From the IMG/VR virus record IMGVR_UViG_3300010885_019152, positions 1-41,481 of that record: a stretch of 41,481 nt of DNA, one strand, 5' to 3'. The notes beneath the pieces were generated by a model that did not search any database, was not told the DNA's origin, and was given only the letters and a program-made list of their open reading frames with translations. Numbering within the stretch: position 1 is the stretch's first letter; every line of letters begins with the position of its first letter. This stretch comes from a virus. Made by a program: the position numbers and the translations under genes. Below are positions 8,304 through 18,500 of the stretch, piece by piece.

Positions 8304-10807
8304 CGGTAAATTCCTAGCAGATAAGCTTGCTGTTGAACATAAGAATCCTGTTCATCATCTGAGTTTAGTTCAAGCCTTTTAAAGATCCCTCCAAGGGCAT
8401 TATCTTTGTTCCCAGCTTGATATTCTTTAATTAACTCATCCATTTGAGAGGCAGATTGAAAGTGAGTTGAAAATGACTTTACTCGCTCTCCAAAAGAATT
8501 TGCTTGGTCTACTGAATTTTTACCTGGTCCACCAGCAACGTTAAAGGGAATAGGAAGCCCTTCTTCTGTCTTGCCTTTTGCTATTTCATTGGGGGAAAAC
8601 CCACCAATAATTTTTAAATCCCAATATTGATCCTTTTTCTTAGATAGCTCCTCATCCTTGTATTTAATCGTTTTTAATTGTGGTGCAACAAAACCAAAGC
8701 CTCCCCCATCCATAAGCATTGCACTTTCTGGGACATCTACCTTTCCTTCAATAATGTCTTTAGCCAAAAGAGGAAGGATCTTGTTAATCTGACCATAAAT
8801 CTTTTCGTCTTGTTCTTTAATGGCTGAAATAGCCATACGATCTTGCTGAGTAATGCCAGGAGAGTTTTCGTCAAGACCTGCATCACGAAGAATAAGCCTA
8901 CGCTTTGCGTTAGCCCGATACCTGTTGTTTAGAACTGATGGGCTTTCAAATGCCTGTCCGTTGTAGCTTTCTTTCTCCTTAAATAACTCTCCAATAAATC
9001 CTTCTGGAATGTTAATTTGATCTGACCTCAGACTTGCTTCAGCACTCTTAGATTTCTCAATTGAATTAGATAGCTTTTCATACTTACTCTGAGCATCTTT
9101 AAAAACCTCAGTCTGTGCTTCTACTGCGACTTTCTGAATGTTACCCTGGATGATCTCAGCATCTGACTTATTTGGGCTAGTCTTTCGTTCTTCTTCAATA
9201 ATAACACGAAGCTTGTCTTGAATCTTCTGGTTAATTACAGGTCGGCTTGCTGTTGATAGTAAGGTTTGACCAACAATTTCGCTTCCTTTATTACCATCTA
9301 ACTGAGTAATGTTTGTTGCGACAACCTTTTCAATCTTATCTACAGAGTCAACAACGTAAGGATTCTTTGCTAATCCAACTCCGTCCCTAAGCTTTTGAAT
9401 CTCAATCATAGCAAAAGGTCTGCTATTGGTAGCATTTCTTCCCCAACCACGATTCTCATCAATTATTTCTACAATTCCTTCTGCCGTTTCAATGTCTCCT
9501 TTTTGAATGGCAATCTTAAGCTCCCCAAGAGATTCTGGATCTTCCCTGTACTGGTCTTTAACAAGTTTTTGTGTTTGTTCTGAAAGCATTGCTCTTGCTT
9601 GACCAGCATATGTTGGATTTTCTTTTAGAGAAAACGATCCACCATTTGCCATAGGAATATTTTCAAGATCGTTAAGCATTTTTTTCTGAATTGCTGGATC
9701 GAGCAAGTCATTAGGATCTTCAACTTCACCTAGATATTTATAACCAATATTTAAAGCGTGATCTTGAATAGCATAGATTCTATCTGTCCTGTTTTGTTCA
9801 TTCTTGTTATTTGATTGTTCTTCTATTGCATCAATTCGTGAGTACAAACCCTGAAACACACCAAAGTTGCCACCAGCACCGAGCTTAGCACCTGTCTGGG
9901 TAGGAATGCTTTCGTACTTCTGAAGCTCACTACGAGCACCATCTGGATTGTCTTTGGCTAGTCTTAAAATATAAGGCTGAAGCGATCCTTCTGCCCATTT
10001 GTTAAAAACATTAGGAACGTTTGCGTTAGACACACGTGTTAGCCATTGCTGAACCTGGGCTTGCTTGTCCTCATCACGAAGGTTTGTATCAAATAGAATG
10101 TCTTGTCCTTCTTGAGAAAGAAGCTCCTCCATTTTTCCTTGCCTTCCGTTCCACCTAATTTTAACGGATTGCTCTGCAATGCCCTCATTAATCTTTAAGA
10201 TCTGTTCCCTTGCGGAGCTATTAAAAATCTGTGAGTTGTTAGAATTGCTATTTAGCCATTCGTTGGAAGCTTCTTCTAGTACTGAATAAGGGTCTTCAGT
10301 ATTCATCGGGTTGTTCAAGCGATCAGCATACTTAAGAGAGCCGTTTGTCTGGTCTTTAGAATTTAAAACAAAATTGTAGTAATCACTCTTAGCCACACGC
10401 TGAGCAGATAGCTTCTGTAAAGCCGTATAGTACTGAGGAGTCTGCTCTGCCTTAATAATTCCTTCCGCAATGCTCTGCTTTACATCCTTCTTCCCAATCT
10501 CTCTAGCTTTCTCAATCTCAAGAATATTTGCATCTTCCTGAGCAATCCTTTCTGAAAGCTTAGCTTCTACTGCTTGATCACGAATATATGCAGTACCAAA
10601 AGCTTTTAATTGAGGGTTAAGTTCTGAAAGTGCTTCCGACACCTGGAGTAGCTCATTAGACCTAGAAGGTGCTGTCCACTCAACCTGGGGAGGAGCAGAG
10701 AACTGAGAAGGCTGGATGCTTGAAGCAACTGGACGGATAGTTGGGGCTTGACCCTCTAACCCTGTTGCAGACCTGCCACTCCGAGGAACAATTTTCTCTT
10801 CAGCCAT
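8300..10807 (-). CDS. Internal virion protein C (T7 gp15-like)
   Basis: 835 residues, mostly charged and helical, compared with 747 for T7 gp15. gp15 forms the middle of the internal core and, after ejection, part of the DNA channel through the periplasm. The N-terminus (residues 1-45) is low-complexity with Ser, Pro and Gln. Assignment rests mainly on position between the gp14- and gp16-like genes and on length and composition. Its stop overlaps the gp16 start by four bases. Confidence 0.85.
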   Translation of the reverse strand: MAEEKIVPRSGRSATGLEGQAPTIRPVASSIQPSQFSAPPQVEWTAPSRSNELLQVSEALSELNPQLKAFGTAYIRDQAVEAKLSERIAQEDANILEIEKAREIGKKDVKQSIAEGIIKAEQTPQYYTALQKLSAQRVAKSDYYNFVLNSKDQTNGSLKYADRLNNPMNTEDPYSVLEEASNEWLNSNSNNSQIFNSSAREQILKINEGIAEQSVKIRWNGRQGKMEELLSQEGQDILFDTNLRDEDKQAQVQQWLTRVSNANVPNVFNKWAEGSLQPYILRLAKDNPDGARSELQKYESIPTQTGAKLGAGGNFGVFQGLYSRIDAIEEQSNNKNEQNRTDRIYAIQDHALNIGYKYLGEVEDPNDLLDPAIQKKMLNDLENIPMANGGSFSLKENPTYAGQARAMLSEQTQKLVKDQYREDPESLGELKIAIQKGDIETAEGIVEIIDENRGWGRNATNSRPFAMIEIQKLRDGVGLAKNPYVVDSVDKIEKVVATNITQLDGNKGSEIVGQTLLSTASRPVINQKIQDKLRVIIEEERKTSPNKSDAEIIQGNIQKVAVEAQTEVFKDAQSKYEKLSNSIEKSKSAEASLRSDQINIPEGFIGELFKEKESYNGQAFESPSVLNNRYRANAKRRLILRDAGLDENSPGITQQDRMAISAIKEQDEKIYGQINKILPLLAKDIIEGKVDVPESAMLMDGGGFGFVAPQLKTIKYKDEELSKKKDQYWDLKIIGGFSPNEIAKGKTEEGLPIPFNVAGGPGKNSVDQANSFGERVKSFSTHFQSASQMDELIKEYQAGNKDNALGGIFKRLELNSDDEQDSYVQQQAYLLGIYR

Positions 10808-10810
10808 AAC

Positions 10811-11491
10811 TTAAAACCCAAACAAACCGCTAACAAGATCTGTAGTCTGCCCTGAACCAGCACCATAGGTTTGGTAGTATTTGTTTGAAAAATAGCTGTT
10901 AGTAGCCGATAGACCTTGGCTAAAGATGTTAGTTGCTAGTGCACCTAATGAAGGCTTCTCTATTGGCCTGTTAATGCTTGCAATACGCATCTGTGAACCA
11001 AACAAGGCATTGGATGAGTTGGTTCTTCGAGCATCGGCTAGGTTTTGAGCGTTCAGACTAAAGGCTTGATCTTTTAACTGGTTCTGCCTTGCTTGAGCCT
11101 CAAAGTATCCTAACTCTTGGCGGGTAACCTCATCTAGTAAGCCTTCAATTGAAGCTCCCTGCACTCCAGCTTCTCCAGAAGCAACCTTTATCTTAGAACG
11201 CACTGCTCTAGCTTCTTTAGATACGCCCATAAGCTCCCTAGCAGTAGCTTCTCTCTCTTGGGATAACTGCATCTGTCTCGAAAGGGATTCCTGACTATAT
11301 TGTTGCTGAAGTTGGGTTTGTTCCCGAATAGAACGTTCCTGTTCAAGGCTAGAGAGGTTTGCTTGGTATTGGGCTTGGTCATTGGCAATTTGATTCTGCC
11401 CCTGGTACTGCATTACGCTACTGATTGTACCAATAGCAAATTGACCTAAGCTAAGAGCAAGCGGTATACCAATTACTGCTGGTGCACACAT
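10811..11491 (-). CDS. Internal virion protein B (T7 gp14-like)
   Basis: 226 residues (T7 gp14: 196). The N-terminal hydrophobic segment (MCAPAVIGIPLALSLGQFAI) is followed by a long Gln-rich helical region (about residues 30-150) and a Gly/Ser-rich C-terminus, the usual gp14 plan. After ejection gp14 forms the outer-membrane pore. It begins the gp14-gp15-gp16 set of three core and ejection proteins, each separated by only a few bases or overlapping. Confidence 0.87.
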   Translation of the reverse strand: MCAPAVIGIPLALSLGQFAIGTISSVMQYQGQNQIANDQAQYQANLSSLEQERSIREQTQLQQQYSQESLSRQMQLSQEREATARELMGVSKEARAVRSKIKVASGEAGVQGASIEGLLDEVTRQELGYFEAQARQNQLKDQAFSLNAQNLADARRTNSSNALFGSQMRIASINRPIEKPSLGALATNIFSQGLSATNSYFSNKYYQTYGAGSGQTTDLVSGLFGF

Positions 11492-11494
11492 AAA

Positions 11495-12037
11495 TTACTT
11501 CCTTATCTTTGCAAACTCTATAAATGGTTCTTTATTAAGACCATATTCCTTGTGTTCATTGATAAAAACAAAGCCCATCCACTTTAACCAAGTAATATGC
11601 AAGTCATTTTGTTTGCTAACGACATTGAACAAAAGTGGATAAAGCTCACTAAATGCCTCTAGCCACAATCTACAATTACGCAAGAAAGGAATTTTAATTT
11701 TTAAAATATCATCTGATCCTACTAACCAGATTATGCCAGCAAACTCAGAATAAGGCACTACACCAAACATAGCGATTATAAGTCCCTCAAACTCAAGGGT
11801 ATAAGTGTGTGTGCCGTATATCTTTATTGCGTCTTCAAGCTGATCTTCAGCAGGTTCTTTTGAGTAAGCTTCGACCTCTCTTAAGTCAACTTTACGCAAT
11901 CTAGGGCCAAGAGATAAGCCATCTCCAGGTTTAGCCTTTCTAATCAAACACTTTTGTTTTTTGTAGTTCCAAAAGGTTGAAGAGTTAAGCCCTTTGATAT
12001 GAATTTGTGAGTGTGCCTTCAAAGTCAGCAGATACAA
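11495..12037 (-). CDS. gp13-like protein (T7 Gp13 family, GNAT-like)
   Basis: Up to 180 residues. The core from about residue 32 (IRKAKPGDGLSLGPRLRKVD, then TLEFEGLIIAMFGVVPYS and a C-terminal WLKWMGFVF) matches the phage gp13 family, which has a GNAT acetyltransferase-like fold and is needed for virion assembly in T7. The first ~18 codons overlap the end of the gp12 gene, so the true start may lie further downstream (a TTG stands at residue 31). No convincing ribosome site decides this. Confidence 0.82.
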   Translation of the reverse strand: MYLLTLKAHSQIHIKGLNSSTFWNYKKQKCLIRKAKPGDGLSLGPRLRKVDLREVEAYSKEPAEDQLEDAIKIYGTHTYTLEFEGLIIAMFGVVPYSEFAGIIWLVGSDDILKIKIPFLRNCRLWLEAFSELYPLLFNVVSKQNDLHITWLKWMGFVFINEHKEYGLNKEPFIEFAKIRK

Positions 12038-15000
12038 AACAACAGGGATAGTGGGAGTTGTTTAATAGGGTTAAGAAGCAGTTATCAGACCTTAAGAACA
12101 ATGGGAAGCGGTAAGTACCAGACTTAAGTGAGCCGTTGTTAACAAAGTCATAGTTGTAGGAATTGCCTTGAGCTAGGTCACCAGACGTAACAGCAATAGA
12201 AAACCGCTTTGAGTTTGTATACGAGATATACCCATACTTTAGCTGGTAATTCCCACTGGATACCAAGATCTGGCCTCCCTTTTGACCTGGAGCACGTAGG
12301 GCTACTGGAGTTATGGTGTGAATCATAGGATAGGAGATGCCTACGTAAATTGGACCAGCATATTGGCTTAGTTGCCCTTGTATGGTGATAGTAGTTACAG
12401 CACTAGATCCTGTTCCAGTTATAGCAGAACTTAGTAATGGCACTACGTCTAAATTAGATTTTGAGTATAAAACTTGGTCTTGGTTTAAGTGAATATTTTT
12501 AACGTTATCAAATACGATTGCTTTAGATTTTACATCAGTAATTAAGTCTGGATTCTCATCGTCAAATGTAAAATAGCTAATTAGATTTGATCCAAAATCC
12601 ATATTAAGCTTTTGGTACTGGATGTTTCTGGATTCTGGAGTGTACTTACTAGCGTTTGAAAATGTTCCGTTAGAAGAAGAGGCAAGAGTAGACATAGTAG
12701 GCCCATAGGATGCGTAGTAATTACTTTGGATAGTTGAAGATGCAGTGCTTATAATAGCTATGTTATCAATTTTTCCACTAAAATCAGAGAAATTGTAAGA
12801 ACCTATATTTAAGTATGCAGATGCTTGTGAAAATTCAGAGGCAAAAACAACAGCAGATGTTCCACCATTAAGTTGAATATAAAGATATGTATTTGTTGAT
12901 ATTGTTACAGAAGTAATAGTGAAGAAATTCCAAGAATCAGCAATAACACTATTCCCTGTAACCCCTGTCCAGCCATTGTTTAAAGAAACTTTCTTAAAAA
13001 CTCTTAATTTTCCTCCTTCTATTGCAAGCTGTATTGACCTCCAATTATCATTTACTCCTTTATCCAATTCAAAAATAATTTGGTTATTTGTTGAAGTAGG
13101 TTTAAAATAACCGCTAATTGTGAAATTATGGGAAGACAAAGTAGACCTGTAAAAAGTAGCTGAATTAGATGAGTATAAGTAAGAATTTCCGTCTCCTAGC
13201 AACCGAACAGAAGAGTCTACTTCTGGAGAAGCTCCAGCCACAATTGTTGGTAGTTGCGAAGCATAATTTAAGGGTAACGTTATAGTCGTAGTGTCTTGGC
13301 CTGAATTATAGCTACTAGTAGTCCCAGATAAATTATAAGTGCTGTCTGGCCAAATTGTAACCATCCTGTCAATACGAGGCATATACGGAAGGTATGCTTT
13401 TGTTTGAAACGACTGAAAATCAATTTTTTCAAGGTACAGAGAGTAAGAATCCTCTTTTCTTTCAATAAGAAGATATAGGTTTTCTTTCTTAAAGAATACA
13501 TTAAGAATCCTGGTGGACGGAGCAAACATAAACTTACACCAAGCCCCCTGTACTCTTTCAGACCCAACGTTTAGGTACTTATAAATATAAAGAACATTGT
13601 TTACAGAAGGATCTCCAAAAGTCTTTTTTGTCAGAACTGCTAATACGTTTTCTGTGTCAGAAGCAGTTATTTTAGATATTTTGCCTTCAATATACTTAGG
13701 GATGTTAAGGGTAATCTCATTGGCATCCATATATCCGTTTTCTGGATTTAGGAAGTATTCTTTAACTCCCGAAAAGCTATCTTTGAAGTAAGGAAAATAA
13801 ACATTTTTCCCTGTACCAACAGGAGCAACTTCTGGGATGGCAGAGAAATTAGTTGTAATTTGAATAGAAGCCGTTTTTGCTGTTAAATTATCTGTGCCAA
13901 TTAAACTGAACTGAGCGTTTTCGGAAAAGAGAAGCAATCGATCAAAAAACGGAATAGCGTAATTTAGATTAGATACGTTTACCGAACTAGATGCAATATC
14001 AATAGGATCTGTGTCTAGATTTTGTGTAATAGTTGTTTTAAAGAAATTAAAGTACTCTCCAGATTCGGAGAATATAATGTTTTCTTCCGATAAAAACCCA
14101 AGTCTATTTTTATAAAAGAAAATATCATTAATTCTTTTGAGAGATTGAGAAGGTAAATTTAAAAAAGATGGATTTTTGTTTGTCTCGGTATCGCCACAAA
14201 TCTTATCAGTCCATTTTGGAGGTTGATATGTTGATCCCCCCCAGCTTCTAGATACTCCGTCTAAAGGGGTAAAGGCAAAATTACCGCTAGAAAGACGCAC
14301 CAGTGCCCAAGGCATTGTAGCTGAATCAATTTCATAATATTCCCCAGGGGCTATTGTTTCCTTCCAAAGCCCCTCTCCTTGAATTACTGCACTACTAGGA
14401 AAATCAAATTTTACCCAATATTCATCTCCTGTGTCTTGGGGGTATCCTATAATCTTGTAAACAACTCCTTTTACTCCGTTTCTAGGTAGCTCAGTAAAGG
14501 ATTGAACTTCTTCCCAATTTAATTGAATTAATGCACCGCTTGCACTATCTGAAACAGAAATATCCCATATTACATCTCCATTTGCGTCAAAACCTGTAGT
14601 GTTCGGAGTGCCTGTAGCCGTATTCCATAATATCAAGGTTGATCCTTGATTTGTATAACTCCATCCAGATATGCCTGTTGCATTCGCAATATTGGTAGCA
14701 GTTCCAGTTCCATTTGCGGTTGCAGTTCCAGGTGAACCATTTGACCACATACTCCTCATCTCTGAAGCCATTCCGTCCGTTTGTAGCATAAGGTTGTTAA
14801 GTTCACAAAAGCCTGAAAATAAACTTGTAGTAGCCCCAAAATTATCAATTCTACTAGTACGAAAAAAAGTGTCGTTTGATTGGTCTGCTCCTTGGGAAGT
14901 CATATAGGTTGTATTAGAAATTGTGTATTGTGTAAGCCTGTTTACGCCAGCCCCACTTACAACAGGAGTAGTGCCTATTCTAATCTGCATTGTACATCTT

Positions 15001-15524
15001 TCAGTAATCTGTTTAAATGTTATCATCGCTACTTTAATTCTTCTATTTTTTGTTGTACTTACAATAGATTGCGTGACTAAATTTGAAGTATATTTTGGAT
15101 AAGCTGTTTTATTTAATACAAACGTATAGTCAGCAATTGTAAGCATTTTAAAATCATCTGTGCTTCCTGTAAGATATGCTGAAGCTGAAGCTGGAGGGGT
15201 AAGGCTAGGAGTTGCACCTCCATAATAAACAAGTTTTTCAGTCCCATCTAAATCCCAAACTCTAATCTTACCTTCTCTAATCTCAGTTATGTATTTTTCT
15301 GTTTCACTCCGATCAATAAAGTGTGAAGAAGAATTAGAAGAAGCTTGAGTAGTAGGAGTAAGAAGTCTTTTAATATGCTGGGATGGAGGACGTTTAGTAA
15401 GCCCCTCTACAACTGAAGGGTACGTATTAACAGACTCCTCTGCCTGGGAGGGAAACCTCATTGTACGAGGTTGCTGGCTTACCCCACTTACAAAGTTCGG
15501 GATGTTAGCGATGATATTAGGCAT
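11985..15524 (-). CDS. Tail tubular protein B (T7 gp12-like) with LamG-like insertion
   Basis: Nozzle protein of the short tail. The N-terminus (NIIANIPNFVSGVSQQPRTM, then SVVEGLTKRPPSQHI) and C-terminus (HYPCCFVSADFEGTL) are hallmarks of gp12. At 1179 residues it is about 385 longer than T7 gp12 (794). Much of the excess is a beta-rich block at about residues 768-925 with LamG/concanavalin-like signature segments: LGDGNSYLYSS, FTISGYFKP, WNFFTITSV and GKIDNIAII. Such domains usually bind glycans. The ATG overlaps the gp11 stop by eight bases. The Ser/Thr/Asn-rich segments flanking the insert are likely surface-exposed. Confidence 0.93.
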   Translation of the reverse strand: MPNIIANIPNFVSGVSQQPRTMRFPSQAEESVNTYPSVVEGLTKRPPSQHIKRLLTPTTQASSNSSSHFIDRSETEKYITEIREGKIRVWDLDGTEKLVYYGGATPSLTPPASASAYLTGSTDDFKMLTIADYTFVLNKTAYPKYTSNLVTQSIVSTTKNRRIKVAMITFKQITERCTMQIRIGTTPVVSGAGVNRLTQYTISNTTYMTSQGADQSNDTFFRTSRIDNFGATTSLFSGFCELNNLMLQTDGMASEMRSMWSNGSPGTATANGTGTATNIANATGISGWSYTNQGSTLILWNTATGTPNTTGFDANGDVIWDISVSDSASGALIQLNWEEVQSFTELPRNGVKGVVYKIIGYPQDTGDEYWVKFDFPSSAVIQGEGLWKETIAPGEYYEIDSATMPWALVRLSSGNFAFTPLDGVSRSWGGSTYQPPKWTDKICGDTETNKNPSFLNLPSQSLKRINDIFFYKNRLGFLSEENIIFSESGEYFNFFKTTITQNLDTDPIDIASSSVNVSNLNYAIPFFDRLLLFSENAQFSLIGTDNLTAKTASIQITTNFSAIPEVAPVGTGKNVYFPYFKDSFSGVKEYFLNPENGYMDANEITLNIPKYIEGKISKITASDTENVLAVLTKKTFGDPSVNNVLYIYKYLNVGSERVQGAWCKFMFAPSTRILNVFFKKENLYLLIERKEDSYSLYLEKIDFQSFQTKAYLPYMPRIDRMVTIWPDSTYNLSGTTSSYNSGQDTTTITLPLNYASQLPTIVAGASPEVDSSVRLLGDGNSYLYSSNSATFYRSTLSSHNFTISGYFKPTSTNNQIIFELDKGVNDNWRSIQLAIEGGKLRVFKKVSLNNGWTGVTGNSVIADSWNFFTITSVTISTNTYLYIQLNGGTSAVVFASEFSQASAYLNIGSYNFSDFSGKIDNIAIISTASSTIQSNYYASYGPTMSTLASSSNGTFSNASKYTPESRNIQYQKLNMDFGSNLISYFTFDDENPDLITDVKSKAIVFDNVKNIHLNQDQVLYSKSNLDVVPLLSSAITGTGSSAVTTITIQGQLSQYAGPIYVGISYPMIHTITPVALRAPGQKGGQILVSSGNYQLKYGYISYTNSKRFSIAVTSGDLAQGNSYNYDFVNNGSLKSGTYRFPLFLRSDNCFLTLLNNSHYPCCFVSADFEGTLTNSYQRA

Positions 15525-18500
15525 TTTGAATAATCATCCAACAAAATGTAGAAAGATCGCCTGTCTGAGTTGTTCCTCCACTCTGGAGTGAAGTGACTAC
15601 AAATGAAGTTCCAGCAGTTTTTGCTGTTACAGCTAATTCACCCAACGCAGTGGACGCATTCACTCCCTGCCTTGTTAAAAGAATTACGCAATCAGCAGTG
15701 ACTAAAGAATTAGAAATAGTTAAAGTTCCAGCAACTAGCGTTCCTGTCCCACAAGTACTATTAGATCCTTGTTTAATTTTAAGTGCCGTACCTTCTTGAG
15801 GCAGAGAAACTGAACCTGTGCTAACTTCAAACCTTGTTAGAAGTGTGCCTCCACTATTAGCTTTAGATACCCTAAGAATAGGTTGTGTGATGTAAGTTTG
15901 ATTTGTATTCGTGTTTGCCACGTGCACAACAGGTGTGTTCTCATCAGTCGCAACTAATGTAAATTCTGCTGGAGCAGACCCAACATTTCTGCTTTCGCCT
16001 ACTTTAAGTTTTCTTTGATTTGATCCACCTGTGATAGTAACAATTGAATCATTACTTGAAGACCCCCCACCAAGAATAAGACCACCTCTAAGATGCTCTG
16101 TAGGGTATGAAAAACCATAATTAGTTAGATTCCAATTAGTTGATAGTCCGTAGTGACCAAGGCTTAAAGAACTATTATTATTTTTGTGTGTACTTACTCC
16201 AAATCCAACATTTTTACCTTCATTGTGCTCATTTAAAACAACTTCATTGTAATTTCCAGTTAGAGAACTTTTGAAAAAATACTCATCAATAACAAGAAAA
16301 CCAGTTTGTGTAAGCCACTCTCTTGCCCCAATTCTATGGATTTCATTGCTTGGATGCACACCATCTGATACCCAATTATTTTTAACTCTAAAAGACCACC
16401 CTCCTGTAGCTTCATTTTTATCAAAGTAGAAAAACCCTCTTTCTCCAGCTATTTTCTTATCAATTGCCCTAAATTGAGGCATTAAGGTGTCGTTTACTTC
16501 ATTATCTGTAGAACCCACTAGCGTAAATGTTATGTTGGGAAGTGCAGTTGTGAATTTATTAATTAAAGCATTTAATTTTACTTCATAGTCTCCAATAGCT
16601 TCTTTTGATTCAAGAATAATATGATCAATCGCTAAATTTTGGACAATTGGAGTGAAAATAGCGGAAGGAACTTGTGCAAGTTGAGCCAAAGTCGCTCCAC
16701 CTACAGAAAAATTACTATATACAATTCCCCCTCCAAAATCAAATCCATATCCTTGAGATCCACCATCTAAAATTTTAGCACCAATTACAATTGAAGTTCC
16801 AGTAAGCCCAACCACTCTGAATTTATAAAAACCCCTTGTTAACGATGTTGTTGCAGAGACTTGGCCAATGGTTGTCGCAGAGTTTGTATTAATTGAAGTT
16901 AGCCCAGGAGCGTCTGTCCACGTAACATTATCTGTAGAATATTGAACTTTTAGTGTTCCACCTCCGCTTTGTCCTATTGTATACAAAGTAAAGCTATTAG
17001 CCCTTTGAAAACCAACATATCCATTTGAAGAACCAGCTTCCGTTGAAAAATGTCCAATTGAAAGCGTCCCACTAGCTGGAACAGAATAATAAGTCCCTGT
17101 TATCCAGTAGTTGTGATTAGCGTCTGAACCTGAATTTCCTGTAAGTGAATACCCAACAGCACCATTTTCAGGGTAGTGCATCAAAGCACTAAAAGATCTC
17201 CCCCCAACTCCGTAGGCTTTCATTAAATCTAGTGATATTTCTCCTGGCATCTGATGAGAAACGCTGTCTCCAAGAGAAGCTATGTGTACTTTGTTTTCTG
17301 AATTTTGTCTGGATTGTAGCCTAAATATAAGAGGATCAAGAACAGAAGTACCTGCTGTCTGTACAATTGTAGTTTGATTAATAGTTTGATTAATAGTTTG
17401 ATTATTTGAACCAGTTGAGCCAGTTGAACCTGAAACTGACTCACCAGAAGAAGTGGCAAATGAAGCAAGGCCAAAAGACCTATCTAAAACTCTGCTTACA
17501 TCATACGAATCAAACATACTATAATCTGCATTTTCTGAATCATACTGAACTGCTTCGCCCCTTGCCCTTGCCTCTTCAACGTTTAAAGCATTAGCAATAT
17601 CTAATTTTTTGAGAATAACTGCAAGTTCTTTAGCTGTTCGTATGATTGTGTATCTTTGAAATTGCTTAGGGATTGAATCCCAAGGCACTTGTAAAGTAAC
17701 CGAGGCTCTAATAGAAGATGAAAATAAGGAAGTAGATTTTTTTACATCCCAGAGTTTAGTGCCTCTTACAACGATATTGTGCTTATAATCTAAGTATTTA
17801 TCGGCATCTACAGACAGAACAGGATAAGGAAGCTGAGAAAGAAGAATCTCACTATTAGAATCAATAGTTAAAATCCTGTTTTGTTCTGTGTTAAAATGCC
17901 ATCCCTCTGTTTGAACAAGCTTTTCTATTTCATTTAAAAGGCTTTTTGCTGTATATGCTACATCTGAACCAGCTATTTGGGATACAGGAGGTATGTTTAA
18001 GTACCTAAGTACTTGATTTATTGCCTTATTGACTGAATCGGCACTTTCAAATGCTTCAACTAAATTTACATTAGGGTTGATTACATTATCTAGACCACTT
18101 GCTCCATCCAAAAGAAGTTGTTGCTTTTCACGTTCCAAAGCCAAAAAATCAACAAAAGAAATTCCAAGCTTTCTTAAATTAATTTGAATTGCAGTAGTAT
18201 TAAAATTACTAGCCCTAGCATCGGTAGATGTTGTAGTACCCTTTGCAATAACAAGGGCTTCCTCTTTTTGAAGAGGATCTAGTGCAAGAAATTCTTTTTC
18301 GGTTAGACCTAAACGATTAAACTGAGTCCTATAAGTATCAAAAGTATCAGTTACTGCCGTTGTTTTGTTTTGAATCCTGTTTTGATAGTAAAGCCTACCT
18401 TGACGCTCAGTAAGGTTAGTAGCAGAAGCCTGGATTAACTTTAGTTTATCGTCTACAGGAGAGGCAAGGAATACAGACTGATTAATACCAAGGGCATCTA

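Noticed and set aside
12919-15080. Plus-strand frames inside the gp12 gene
   Set aside because: Low-complexity products opposite a clear structural gene, with no start signals.
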